Shown piece by piece: positions 50,673-59,053 of a stretch of DNA of 64,000 bases (within the stretch, counting starts at the first letter, position 1; every line of letters starts with the position of its first letter). Source of the DNA: Elusimicrobiaceae bacterium (lineage in GTDB: Bacteria > Elusimicrobiota > Elusimicrobia > Elusimicrobiales > Elusimicrobiaceae); assembly GCA_017468055.1 (NCBI GenBank), contig JAFUJU010000009.1, forward strand, positions 1 through 64,000, given 5' to 3'. The notes under the pieces were generated by a model that did not search any database, had not been told where the DNA came from, and saw only the letters and a list, made by a program, of their open reading frames with translations. The translations under genes were made by a program, and so were the position numbers.

Positions 50673-51615
50673 ATTTTTACTTTTAGGATTTCTTTTGTTT
50701 TGTACCTTTCCGACAGTACAGGCAGGGTTGTTCGGTATCAGTCCCAAAGACCGCCAAGAATTTGTGCAAGCACGGGAGACCTACCTGCAGGGAGATTATG
50801 CCAAAGCCGTTACCTTGCTTTCGGACTATATTTACAAAACCAAGAATATCAAACGGCGCGAGGCCAGAGCCTACCGTTTATTGGGAATGACTTACGAAAA
50901 GTTAAATATGCCCGGTAAAGCATTGGAAACATACAAAGAAGCCCTTGCTTTTCATGAAAAAGATGTCCCCTTGCTGATTGCCGCGGCAGAGCTTTACCAT
51001 AGGACGGACTTAACGGACCAATCCATCGGTCTATATAATCAAGCTCTTCAAATAGAGCCGGATAATCCGGTCGCTCTTTCCGGTCAGGCAGAAAACTATA
51101 TTGATATGGGTTTTTATTCCAAAGCCCGCGAGTATTATGACCGTTTTTTTGAATTAGATCCCCAAGCTCCCGCTATCCATCGGGCCCGATATGCCTATAC
51201 CTTTTTCAAACAACGCCATTATGCTGATGCCTTCATCCACATCACTATGGCCAAACGGGAAGACCCTTCCCAACCGGACTACTGGTTATTGAGTGCCAAA
51301 GCCTATAAAGGCCTCTCCATGCCGCAAGATGCACTGGCTGATTTGGACGTTGCTATCTTTCTCGCACCGCAACGGAGTGAATTGCAAGCCATTAAATCTA
51401 TGTGGCTTTACCAAGAAAAAAATTTTACCCAATCTCTTTCCTTAGCGCAAAATCTGCTCCGCCAAGAGCCGGAAAACGAGTTAGCTCTGTTTATGAAATA
51501 CCTTAATCTGTCTAAACTTAACCGTCCGGATCAGGCTTTACAGGCCTTGCAAAAAATAAAAGAACTCAACAAAGATTCTTTTGCCCACAAAGTTGCCTCT
51601 CATCTTTTACCATAA
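50656..51615 (+). CDS. Exported TPR protein
   Basis: This 319-residue protein has a signal peptide (FLLLGFLLFCTFPTVQA) and about seven tetratricopeptide repeats from residue 40 on (EARAYRLLGMTYEKLNMPGK, SIGLYNQALQIEPDNPVAL, ARYAYTFFKQRHYADAFIH, LALFMKYLNLSKLNRPDQAL). TPR arrays bind other proteins, and this one would act in the periplasm. It starts inside the patatin gene and ends the six-gene operon that began at 46658, which suggests the six products act together at the outer membrane. Confidence 0.88.
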   Translation: MCLKNKFLLLGFLLFCTFPTVQAGLFGISPKDRQEFVQARETYLQGDYAKAVTLLSDYIYKTKNIKRREARAYRLLGMTYEKLNMPGKALETYKEALAFHEKDVPLLIAAAELYHRTDLTDQSIGLYNQALQIEPDNPVALSGQAENYIDMGFYSKAREYYDRFFELDPQAPAIHRARYAYTFFKQRHYADAFIHITMAKREDPSQPDYWLLSAKAYKGLSMPQDALADLDVAIFLAPQRSELQAIKSMWLYQEKNFTQSLSLAQNLLRQEPENELALFMKYLNLSKLNRPDQALQALQKIKELNKDSFAHKVASHLLP

Positions 51616-51641
51616 AAAACCCCGCTTAAGCGGGGTTTTTG
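51615..51641. terminator. Bidirectional terminator
   Basis: CCCCGCTT (51620-51627) pairs directly with AAGCGGGG (51628-51635), with A and T runs on the two sides. Confidence 0.85.
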
Positions 51642-53318
51642 TTACGGTAAAGGAACCACCGGAGGAGTATCCGGTATGTACATATTGGATTGCAATTCTA
51701 TTTCATCTACCAGAACAGATGGGGTCACAATCGCCTGAGAAACGGTAGAAAAAAGATAATACTTGCTATACTCATTGTACACATCCGTATCGTCCCCCGC
51801 CGCCAAAATATTGCGCAAGGTACGCGAAGAAGCACCTGTTATCTTCAGTCCGTTCACCATTTCTTTTCTTCCGTCTTTGGTATAAATACGCTCTACCACC
51901 TTCGGGAAAGCAACACCTTCGTCTGTACTGTAATAGAAAGAAGAAGGAACAATATAGCAATATTCCAGCTCCTGCTCTTTGCATCGTTGCAAGAGTTTTT
52001 CTTCCATTTCTTTCTCAGAAAACGTTTCTTTCGGCACAAAAAACAAATTGCTTACTCCTGCTCTGGGTAAACGGACTTGGCTCATTCTGGCATGTCCGTT
52101 GCTTCTTTTCTGGCCTTCTACCAAACTGCGTATGGTAGGAAAAGCCAACAGTTTCCCTTCTTGAATAAGGTGTAAGTCTTCCGCTTTCACTCCCTCATCG
52201 TCCACCGGCATAAACCCGGCTAAAGTTTTCCCCTGATGTTGGGACAAGGACGGCTTATCATACACGTCAAACAAAGGGCTTATTACCCGCATTCCTTTCC
52301 GGTCTCTGAAATACCCACTCGCGGTATCGTTATAATCACTTCCTTCCAACAACGGCTTTGTATTGCTAGCCGCCGGCACAAACAAAAAAGAAAAGAAGCT
52401 GGCCGCCGCTTTCTTTTTAAATAAAACGGGCCCCACATACGGCTTCTTTTCCCGCACGGCATGATACTGCTTTTCTATTTCCGCCAATGTTTTTTCCACT
52501 ATTTGTTGCATTTGGGCAGGATGAGTGGCAGGATCTTGCGGTAAGATATAAGAGTTCAGAAAGGAATAAGGTTCCCCCGTCGCCAAACGCAAGCTTGCCT
52601 CTATATACAAATAATCTTGAGGCGTGTAATATTGAGCAAAATTACCTTTGCTATCCAAAAAATAATTACGTTGTTGCAAACGGGAACGGCCTACCGTAAA
52701 TTTCTCCAAATAAGGCAACCTTTTTCCTTGAGCCGACAAAGCATTCACGCGCTCTTGCATTCCTTCCTCCAAGGCAGAAAAGGGAGGTATTTCCTGCAGA
52801 AAAGAGGCTTTTTTCGCTTGGCTAAAATCAGGCAACTCTTTATTCAGACCTTTTCTTTTCTTATAAGCTTTTTTTTGATCATAGGCCGTGGAAGCAAAAA
52901 TATAGGCATCGTCCGTCAGCTTCCATAATTCTCGACGGATCCCCTCATAGCTTTGCGGCACCGATTCTGAATAGGCCGGCACGCCTTCTTCCCCTTTATA
53001 GGTGGATTGGGACGCCAGTGTAAAACCGGAACTGTTCTCTTGGCCGTCTCCGGCCGTAACATAGACCAGGGCAGACAAACTATTATGCGGCTCTCTTTGC
53101 GGTATTTTGCTACCCAAAGAAGCCGACACTATGTGCCGGTATTCATCTACCAGTTTATAACCGGCAAAAAACGGTTTGGCACTTCCTTTCACACGCAAAT
53201 CTTTCATCGTGCGTTGCATTTCATCAGACATCGCCCGAAAATACACATTGTCCGGTAAACTGCCCGCTGACAAATTCAAAAAAGAAAAGCCTAAAAGAAG
53301 CAACAAGATTTTCTTCAT
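51642..53318 (-). CDS. Exported TldE/PmbA-like protein lacking the metal-binding motif
   Basis: This 558-residue member of the TldD/PmbA superfamily has a signal peptide (MKKILLLLLGFSFLNLSAGS). Its C-terminal half carries family features (FDVYDKPSLSQHQGKTLAGF, PVDDEGVKAEDLHLIQEGKL, GHARMSQVRLPRAGVSNLFF). The position equivalent to the HExxxH metal site of TldD reads SFFSFLFVPAASN, so it cannot bind zinc in the same way. This matches the TldD/TldE heterodimer model in which TldE (PmbA) is the non-catalytic half. Its ATG follows the stop of the TldD-like gene directly, so the two should be made together. Confidence 0.85.
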   Translation of the reverse strand: MKKILLLLLGFSFLNLSAGSLPDNVYFRAMSDEMQRTMKDLRVKGSAKPFFAGYKLVDEYRHIVSASLGSKIPQREPHNSLSALVYVTAGDGQENSSGFTLASQSTYKGEEGVPAYSESVPQSYEGIRRELWKLTDDAYIFASTAYDQKKAYKKRKGLNKELPDFSQAKKASFLQEIPPFSALEEGMQERVNALSAQGKRLPYLEKFTVGRSRLQQRNYFLDSKGNFAQYYTPQDYLYIEASLRLATGEPYSFLNSYILPQDPATHPAQMQQIVEKTLAEIEKQYHAVREKKPYVGPVLFKKKAAASFFSFLFVPAASNTKPLLEGSDYNDTASGYFRDRKGMRVISPLFDVYDKPSLSQHQGKTLAGFMPVDDEGVKAEDLHLIQEGKLLAFPTIRSLVEGQKRSNGHARMSQVRLPRAGVSNLFFVPKETFSEKEMEEKLLQRCKEQELEYCYIVPSSFYYSTDEGVAFPKVVERIYTKDGRKEMVNGLKITGASSRTLRNILAAGDDTDVYNEYSKYYLFSTVSQAIVTPSVLVDEIELQSNMYIPDTPPVVPLP

Positions 53319-55013
53319 TTATTTCTCCTCCTGTTTAAAATCAGGTGCCGGCAACACCGGTGGTTTAAAAGCACTTTTTTCCGCTTTTTGAAACTCCATA
53401 TTTTCAAACAATAAACTGGGGGAAATGTTGGTTTGCGGCACCCACCCTGATACACTACCGCAACTTCCATTAAATACGGTATCATCATTGCCGGCCGCAA
53501 TAATACGATTGAAACTGACCAAGGGTGTGCCTATTACGTCCAACCCACGCACCACTTCTTTACGCCCGTCAGGAAACACTTTATAAATCATTTTTGTTTC
53601 CAGTTTAAAACTTTGCGGCATGGAAGCACCCGTAAAAGTAAAACCACCGGCCAAATCTTCCACAATAAACCCAAACGGTTTATTTTGTTTTTTGATTTCT
53701 TGTAAAAGCATTTCTTCTAATTTTTCGTACGGTACCGTTTCGGAAGCGGTCGCGCGAAGCACACTCATACGCGCAGCGGCGGGATAACCTCTTTCTTTTC
53801 TGCCGTGACCGTTAGATACGGGGAATCCTTCTATAGGAGTACTGCGCATCATAAAATTGCGCAAGACACCGTTTTCAATCAGCACGACGGGGCGCGATTT
53901 TACCCCTTCATCGTCATACTCATAAGCTCCGCGCAACATTTCACCGTTAAAATATGTAAGGGTAGGGTCTGCCGTAATGGTAATCAAGGGAGAAATAACC
54001 TGCTGGCCCACTTTACCGGATAATGTTTGTCCGTCATCGGCATCTTTCAGCTGGTCTCCCTCCAAGCGGTGTCCCATTACTTCATGTACAAATACGGCCG
54101 CTGCCCGGCCTTTTAATATAACGGGGACATTGGCCGCTTCCCCCTCCGCCGCCTGAGCCAAAGCATTCAGCTCCGCCACCGATTTGCGTACATCTTCCGT
54201 CAGCTGCTGCAAAGAGGGAAGTTCTTTTTCCGTACTCACATTGTAATCATTAAAACGTTCTATTTCCAATCCGTCTTTTCCACGCCCATATAATGAATAG
54301 AACAGCCGAATATAAGCATATGGAGTTTTGAGTTGGGTGCCGACAGAATCCACAAAATAGCGGTGTCCTTGTTCCACGGAAAAATTAAAAGAAGACTTTA
54401 ATACATTCTTTTCCTGAATGGTTAAACGGGAAACGGCCACCAATAAATCTTTTATTTTTTGCAAATCAAAGGTTTGCAGCGGCTCTTCATGGCAATACAA
54501 ACTCAGCGGCGGAAAAACAAAGTCATCAGACTTATCTTTATTTTCGGCACGGGAGCGGACATTGGCCTGCACACGGCTTAGCTTTTCTTGTGCATCTTTG
54601 GCCAAACTTTGGGTTTCCGACCAAAATCTACGTAAAAAATCCAATGAGTTTTTGTTACTTAATGTGGACTCCTCCGGCCTTAACCCGTAAGAAAAAGAAT
54701 ATTCCCCCCGCAATGCCCGTGTATTATCCATTTGAGGGTTTCCGGCACGCAAACTTACCTCCACATCGGCAACAGGTTTTTGGAATTCGTCCCGTATACC
54801 GCCATCCACCGCTTTTACAGAAATTTCTTCTCCTTGCGTATAGGTGTAGGAAATATAATAAATAGGTGGTTTTTGTTTTTTCAAAATTTTAAAATTTCTC
54901 TCCAATTCCTGTTTCATGAGTTTTAAAGGAAGTTGCTCTTTTATTTCACAATTTCCTTGTGCTGATAAACTTAATGGTATCCATAACAAGAACATAAATA
55001 TTAATTTTTTCAT
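53319..55013 (-). CDS. Exported TldD-like metalloprotease
   Basis: This 564-residue TldD-family protein has a signal peptide (MKKLIFMFLLWIPLSLSAQG). The zinc site is H310-E-V-M-G-H315 (AAVFVHEVMGHRLEGDQLK), and the C-terminal domain holds EYDDEGVKSRPVVLIENGVL, GHGRKERGYPAAARMSVLRA. Cytosolic TldD/TldE mature microcin B17 and degrade peptides such as CcdA; an exported version would act in the periplasm. ATG 55013 with GAGGAG upstream is chosen over 55037, which lies before that ribosome site and would bury the signal peptide. First gene of the pair. Confidence 0.88.
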   Translation of the reverse strand: MKKLIFMFLLWIPLSLSAQGNCEIKEQLPLKLMKQELERNFKILKKQKPPIYYISYTYTQGEEISVKAVDGGIRDEFQKPVADVEVSLRAGNPQMDNTRALRGEYSFSYGLRPEESTLSNKNSLDFLRRFWSETQSLAKDAQEKLSRVQANVRSRAENKDKSDDFVFPPLSLYCHEEPLQTFDLQKIKDLLVAVSRLTIQEKNVLKSSFNFSVEQGHRYFVDSVGTQLKTPYAYIRLFYSLYGRGKDGLEIERFNDYNVSTEKELPSLQQLTEDVRKSVAELNALAQAAEGEAANVPVILKGRAAAVFVHEVMGHRLEGDQLKDADDGQTLSGKVGQQVISPLITITADPTLTYFNGEMLRGAYEYDDEGVKSRPVVLIENGVLRNFMMRSTPIEGFPVSNGHGRKERGYPAAARMSVLRATASETVPYEKLEEMLLQEIKKQNKPFGFIVEDLAGGFTFTGASMPQSFKLETKMIYKVFPDGRKEVVRGLDVIGTPLVSFNRIIAAGNDDTVFNGSCGSVSGWVPQTNISPSLLFENMEFQKAEKSAFKPPVLPAPDFKQEEK

Positions 55014-55107
55014 AAGATCGCTCCTCGTTCTTTCCATTATAGTACTTTTATCTTCTACTTTTCCGATTTGTGAGAGAGATAAAAATTTGATATTATAATA
55101 AGGTAGT

Positions 55108-55180
55108 GCCGAGGTAGCTCAACTGGCAGAGCAACGGTTTTGTAAACCGTAGGTTGTGGGTTCGACTCCCATCCTCGGCT
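55108..55180 (+). tRNA. tRNA-Thr (anticodon TGT)
   Basis: The 73-base cloverleaf has acceptor stem GCCGAGG (55108-55114) with CCTCGGC (55173-55179) and discriminator T. The anticodon stem ACGGT/ACCGT encloses loop TTTGTAA with anticodon TGT at 55141-55143, and the T arm reads GTGGGTTCGACTCCCAT. The anticodon decodes ACA and, by wobble, other Thr codons. CCA is not encoded. A TATAAT at 55094-55099 is its probable -10, and the T run directly after the gene may terminate it. Confidence 0.96.
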
Positions 55181-55199
55181 TTTTTCTTTGGCTTTTGTG
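55178..55199. repeat. 22-bp direct repeat at the tRNA 3' end, copy 1
   Basis: GCTTTTTTCTTTGGCTTTTG plus TG, starting on the last three bases of tRNA-Thr. An identical copy is at 55330-55351. Confidence 0.85.
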
Positions 55200-55329
55200 T
55201 GCTTTCGTTGTTGCAGTCTCCCTCGCATACCTCGGCTCCGCCTGTTACAGTATAGTCTCGGGTTCCTGCGCCTAGAAAGCCCGCAAAATCCTTTGAAAAA
55301 CTGAAAAGTTGGGCGAATTTTGCCAGTCC

Positions 55330-55351
55330 GCTTTTTTCTTTGGCTTTTGTG
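55330..55351. repeat. 22-bp direct repeat, copy 2
   Basis: Identical to 55178-55199. The 130 bases between the copies contain no ORF with a ribosome site. They could be the remnant of an inserted or duplicated segment beside the tRNA gene. Confidence 0.85.
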
Positions 55352-55377
55352 CCATATTTTACATTAGGAGTTACTCT

Positions 55378-56319
55378 ATGGAACCTGTTACTACCGGCGT
55401 GTCCATTGCTATGTGGATTGCGTTTTGGATTATTGTGCTAGCCGCTTTATTTGTTGATTTGGCCGTTATGAATAAGCACAAAGGCCACGTGTCTATCAAA
55501 GAAGCTGGTGTCATGGTGAGTGCGTGGATTTCTTTGGCTCTTTTGTTTGGGGCAGCTATTTGGTTGTTTGAAGGCCCGCGCCATGCCTTGGAGTTTTACA
55601 CAGGCTATGTGTTGGAATATTCTCTCTCCATAGACAATATGTTTGTGTTTATCATGATTTTTGGTTATTTTGCCGTACCCAATGATCTGCAACCCAAAGT
55701 GCTTCTGTGGGGTATTTTGGGGGCGGTGGCCATGCGCTTTTTGTTTATCTTCGTCGGTGTACAGCTTATTTCTGCTTTCGCCTGGATGATTTACGTTTTC
55801 GGTGCGTTGCTGATTTTCACCGCTGTAAAAATGCTGTTGCAAAAAGAAGATGACAAATTTGACCCCAGTGAATCTTTTATCCTCAAAGTTTTCAAAAAAA
55901 TTATGCCCATCAAAACCGACTATCACGGGGAAAACTTTTTCGTTAAAGAAAATGCCAAATGGTTTGCCACTCCCTTATTTGCCGCACTTTTGGTCATTGA
56001 AATGTCAGACGTTATCTTTGCCATAGACTCTATTCCGGCTATTTTGGGCATTACGCAAGATACGTTCTTGGTTTATTCTTCCAATATTTTTGCCATTATC
56101 GGTTTGCGTTCTTTATATTTCTTGCTTTCCGGTATGGCAGGCAAATTCCCGTATCTAAAATACGGTATTTCCGTCATTTTATTCTTTGTGGGTGTAAAAA
56201 TGATTGTTTCCCACTTTGTAAAAATTCCCGTTCCCGCTTCTTTGGGCATTATCGTGTTCATTTTGGCGCTGTCCATGTTAGCCAGCAAATTCTTTCCGCC
56301 GAAAGAGACTGCAAATTAA
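55378..56319 (+). CDS. TerC-family membrane protein
   Basis: This 313-residue protein has about eight or nine membrane helices, of the TerC/Alx family. Conserved acidic membrane residues are present in FYTGYVLEYSLSIDNMFVFI and LVIEMSDVIFAIDSIPAILG, which fit the proposed metal (Mn2+) export role of this family. ATG 55378 with AGGAG upstream is chosen over an upstream TTG. No yybP-ykoY manganese riboswitch is recognisable in the 200 bases before it. Confidence 0.92.
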   Translation: MEPVTTGVSIAMWIAFWIIVLAALFVDLAVMNKHKGHVSIKEAGVMVSAWISLALLFGAAIWLFEGPRHALEFYTGYVLEYSLSIDNMFVFIMIFGYFAVPNDLQPKVLLWGILGAVAMRFLFIFVGVQLISAFAWMIYVFGALLIFTAVKMLLQKEDDKFDPSESFILKVFKKIMPIKTDYHGENFFVKENAKWFATPLFAALLVIEMSDVIFAIDSIPAILGITQDTFLVYSSNIFAIIGLRSLYFLLSGMAGKFPYLKYGISVILFFVGVKMIVSHFVKIPVPASLGIIVFILALSMLASKFFPPKETAN

Positions 56320-56320
56320 T

Positions 56321-56349
56321 TGGACAAATGCGGTAATATTTACTAGAAT
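56321..56349 (+). promoter_or_regulatory. Promoter of rpmB
   Basis: -35 TGGACA (56321-56326), a 17-base spacer and -10 TAGAAT (56344-56349), about 40 bases before ATG 56389, which has AAGGAAGGA upstream. Confidence 0.65.
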
Positions 56350-56388
56350 ATAAAGACCGAATTTAACTTATATACAAGGAAGGACTTT

Positions 56389-56583
56389 ATGGCGTATAAA
56401 TGTGCAATCTGTGGCAAAGGCCCCGTCTCTGGCGGTTCTTACAGCCACTCTAACCTCAGAACGAAACGCACCTTCAACCCCAACTTGCAAAAACAAAAAG
56501 TGGTGTTGGAAGGCAAAACGCAAACGGCCTACGTGTGCACCAATTGCATCAAGAGCGGACTGGCCAAAAGACCGGCCAAATAA
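56389..56583 (+). CDS. rpmB: 50S ribosomal protein L28
   Basis: This 64-residue L28 has the zinc-binding form with two CxxC pairs: KCAICGKG at the N-terminus and YVCTNCIKSG near the C-terminus. SNLRTKRTFNPNLQKQKV is the family signature. It is a component of the large ribosomal subunit. Single gene between its own promoter and terminator. Confidence 0.95.
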   Translation: MAYKCAICGKGPVSGGSYSHSNLRTKRTFNPNLQKQKVVLEGKTQTAYVCTNCIKSGLAKRPAK

Positions 56584-56621
56584 GTCCGGTTTTGTGTTGT
56601 TGTTTGTTTTCTGATTTGTCA

Positions 56622-56653
56622 GCCCGCGCGGGAACTTCGGCGCGGGCTTTTTT
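56622..56653 (+). terminator. Terminator of rpmB
   Basis: GCCCGCGC (56622-56629) pairs with GCGCGGGC (56640-56647), followed by six T. Confidence 0.9.
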
Positions 56654-56689
56654 CTTTTGACGTACAAACCGGGGGTAGGTAGGACGTTT

Positions 56690-59047
56690 ATGAACAAATG
56701 GCTGATCAGTTTGGTATTGTTGCTCGGGCCGATGCTTTTAACGGCACAAGATATTACCGAAGAGGTAGACTCTTACGGGCCGTGGATGATTTGTGATGTA
56801 GCAGTGGACGGACTTAAAAATATAAGCAAACGCACCGTTACCAAAGCATCTCACTCTAAAAAGGGAGAACTCTACGAAAGATACACCGTCAATGAAGATA
56901 TTTTAGATATCTCTTCTTTGGGCAATTTTGACAGTGTGCAGGTGGATATTTCCCGCAGTAAAGGCACCCGCCAGGACGAATTGGGCCAAGCCTATCCTTG
57001 CCATCGCATCACCTACATTGTAGAAGAAAAACCCATCTTTGACCGCATTACCTATCAGGGCCGCAAGAAACTGGGCAAAAGTGCCATTACGGGCGCGATG
57101 ACCTTAAAGTTAAAAGACCCTTTTAACGAAGGTAAACTCATGGGCGATATGGAGCGCATCAAAGCCAAATACGCCGAGAAAGGCTACATCAGCGCGCAAG
57201 TAAATTACGAGGTGATCCCTGACGAAAAAACTAATACCGTTACCGTCAAACTTATCATAGACGAAGGACCACGCGTGCGCGTGGCAGCCCTGAACTTAAA
57301 CGGCCTGTCCGACAGTGATGTTTTGCCCGCCAAAAAAATTATCAAAAAAGCCTCCAACCGTACCGGCAAAGTATTTAAACCGCAAAACTTACAACGGGAC
57401 TGGGTCAAAATGACCTTGTACGGACGCAACGAAGGTTTTGCTGATTTTAACTTAAGCGAACCGCAAATAGACATTAACCCCGAACAAACGGAAGTCTCCA
57501 TTTCCTATGACGTAACCGAAGGGGAAAAGGTGGATTTCGGCACAGTTACTTTCGCCGGAAACAATGTTTTCACTCCGCAGGAGCTGCAAGAGCATGTATA
57601 TATGCGGGAAGGAAAACTTTATAATCAAAAAGATTTTGACGATTCCGTCATTGCTATTCAACAACAATACGCCAACAAAGGTTATTTGCAAGTGCGCGTA
57701 GAACCGCAAAAAACCATTGAAAACGGCCGTCTGAATATCAATTATGATATTTCGGAAGGAAACGTTTTTTACATTGACAATATAGACGTTACTGGTTACG
57801 AAAACACCAAAAAATATGTTTTTACGCGCGAAATCTCCATTAAACCCGGCGATTTGTATGACTCTGCCAAAATCCAACGCAGCCAAACCAAGATCTTAAA
57901 TTTAGGTTTTATCAATGATGTACAAATAGACATTCAGCCCACTGCTGACCCGCAAAAAGTGGACCTCGGGTTTAATGTAGTAGAAGGACGCCCCGGCATG
58001 TTCACCGCAGGCCTTGCGATGAGCTCCTTGGACGGCTTATACGGAGAAGTATCCATCAATCATATGAACCTTTTTGGCCGTGCCCAACGATTGTCTTTGC
58101 GTACTTTATTCGGGGAAGAAATTTTAGACTACACGGTCAGTTGGTCTACCCCGTGGATTTACGATAAACCCACCTCTCTGGGAATAGATTTATTTAATAC
58201 ACGCCGTTACCGCTCTTTTTCCGATGAAAACCAAGCCTATACCGAAAAACGCGTCGGTGGACGCGTCCGCGTAGGTCCGCGCTTTAATGATGATATTTAT
58301 CAGTTAAGTTTCGGCTATTCGTTTGAAAATATTGATATCTATGATATAGACGAACAGTTCACGGAACCCAATGCTCACCCCGGAGACGACAACTACCTGC
58401 CTGAAGGGGACCAATATATGTCCACCCTCAGTGCCGATTTTGCCATGGATACCCGCGATAATATTTGGGATCCGACCAGCGGCTGGCGCAACTCTTTAGG
58501 TCTTTCCTTAGCGGGCGGACCGATCGGCGGAGACTTGGACTTGTGGTATTTAAATGCCCGCTCTATTTTCAACCACACAGTACTCAATGTAGGCGGTAAT
58601 TATCCGATTGTGTTTGTTTTATCTAACAAAATCGGCTCTGTACGCGCTTACGGCCGCACTAAAGAAGTGCCCCCCTACGAAAAATTCTTTTTAGGTGGGG
58701 CCGACACCGTGCGCGGTTATGAACGCGCCGGAGAAGTGGGCCCTGAATACGGCGGCACCACGTATTACGTAATGAATGCCGAACTGCGCTTCCCACTGGC
58801 GCGTGAAGGCCGCCGCACCATGGCGCAATTTGCCCTGTTTGCAGACATCGGTAACTCTTGGAATGATTTTGACGATTTAGACTTTTCTTTCGGCCCTGAT
58901 TGGAAACAATTTAAGGCCGGCGTAGGGGTGGGGCTGCGCTTCACTACTCCGTCTTTGCCTATTCGCATAGACTGGGGCTACGGATTAAATCATAAAAACA
59001 ATGAGGACCGTTCTCATTTTTACTTTAATATCTCAAACATGATGTAG
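56690..59047 (+). CDS. bamA: Outer-membrane assembly factor BamA
   Basis: This 785-residue Omp85 protein has a signal peptide (MNKWLISLVLLLGPMLLTAQ) and about five POTRA domains at roughly 30-425 (for example ERIKAKYAEKGYISAQVNYE and IDNIDVTGYENTKKYVFTRE). A 16-strand barrel covers roughly 450-785, with VRGYERAGEVGPEYGG corresponding to the conserved loop 6 VRGY motif. It inserts barrel proteins into the outer membrane. ATG 56690 is chosen by the signal peptide; GGTAGGAC lies upstream. First gene of bamA-ompH-lpxD-lpxC-fabZ-lpxA-lpxI. Confidence 0.96.
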   Translation: MNKWLISLVLLLGPMLLTAQDITEEVDSYGPWMICDVAVDGLKNISKRTVTKASHSKKGELYERYTVNEDILDISSLGNFDSVQVDISRSKGTRQDELGQAYPCHRITYIVEEKPIFDRITYQGRKKLGKSAITGAMTLKLKDPFNEGKLMGDMERIKAKYAEKGYISAQVNYEVIPDEKTNTVTVKLIIDEGPRVRVAALNLNGLSDSDVLPAKKIIKKASNRTGKVFKPQNLQRDWVKMTLYGRNEGFADFNLSEPQIDINPEQTEVSISYDVTEGEKVDFGTVTFAGNNVFTPQELQEHVYMREGKLYNQKDFDDSVIAIQQQYANKGYLQVRVEPQKTIENGRLNINYDISEGNVFYIDNIDVTGYENTKKYVFTREISIKPGDLYDSAKIQRSQTKILNLGFINDVQIDIQPTADPQKVDLGFNVVEGRPGMFTAGLAMSSLDGLYGEVSINHMNLFGRAQRLSLRTLFGEEILDYTVSWSTPWIYDKPTSLGIDLFNTRRYRSFSDENQAYTEKRVGGRVRVGPRFNDDIYQLSFGYSFENIDIYDIDEQFTEPNAHPGDDNYLPEGDQYMSTLSADFAMDTRDNIWDPTSGWRNSLGLSLAGGPIGGDLDLWYLNARSIFNHTVLNVGGNYPIVFVLSNKIGSVRAYGRTKEVPPYEKFFLGGADTVRGYERAGEVGPEYGGTTYYVMNAELRFPLAREGRRTMAQFALFADIGNSWNDFDDLDFSFGPDWKQFKAGVGVGLRFTTPSLPIRIDWGYGLNHKNNEDRSHFYFNISNMM

Positions 59048-59053
59048 GAAAAT

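Noticed and set aside
55200-55377. yybP-ykoY manganese riboswitch before terC
   Set aside because: TerC-family genes often have one, but the conserved internal loops could not be found in the 200 bases upstream.
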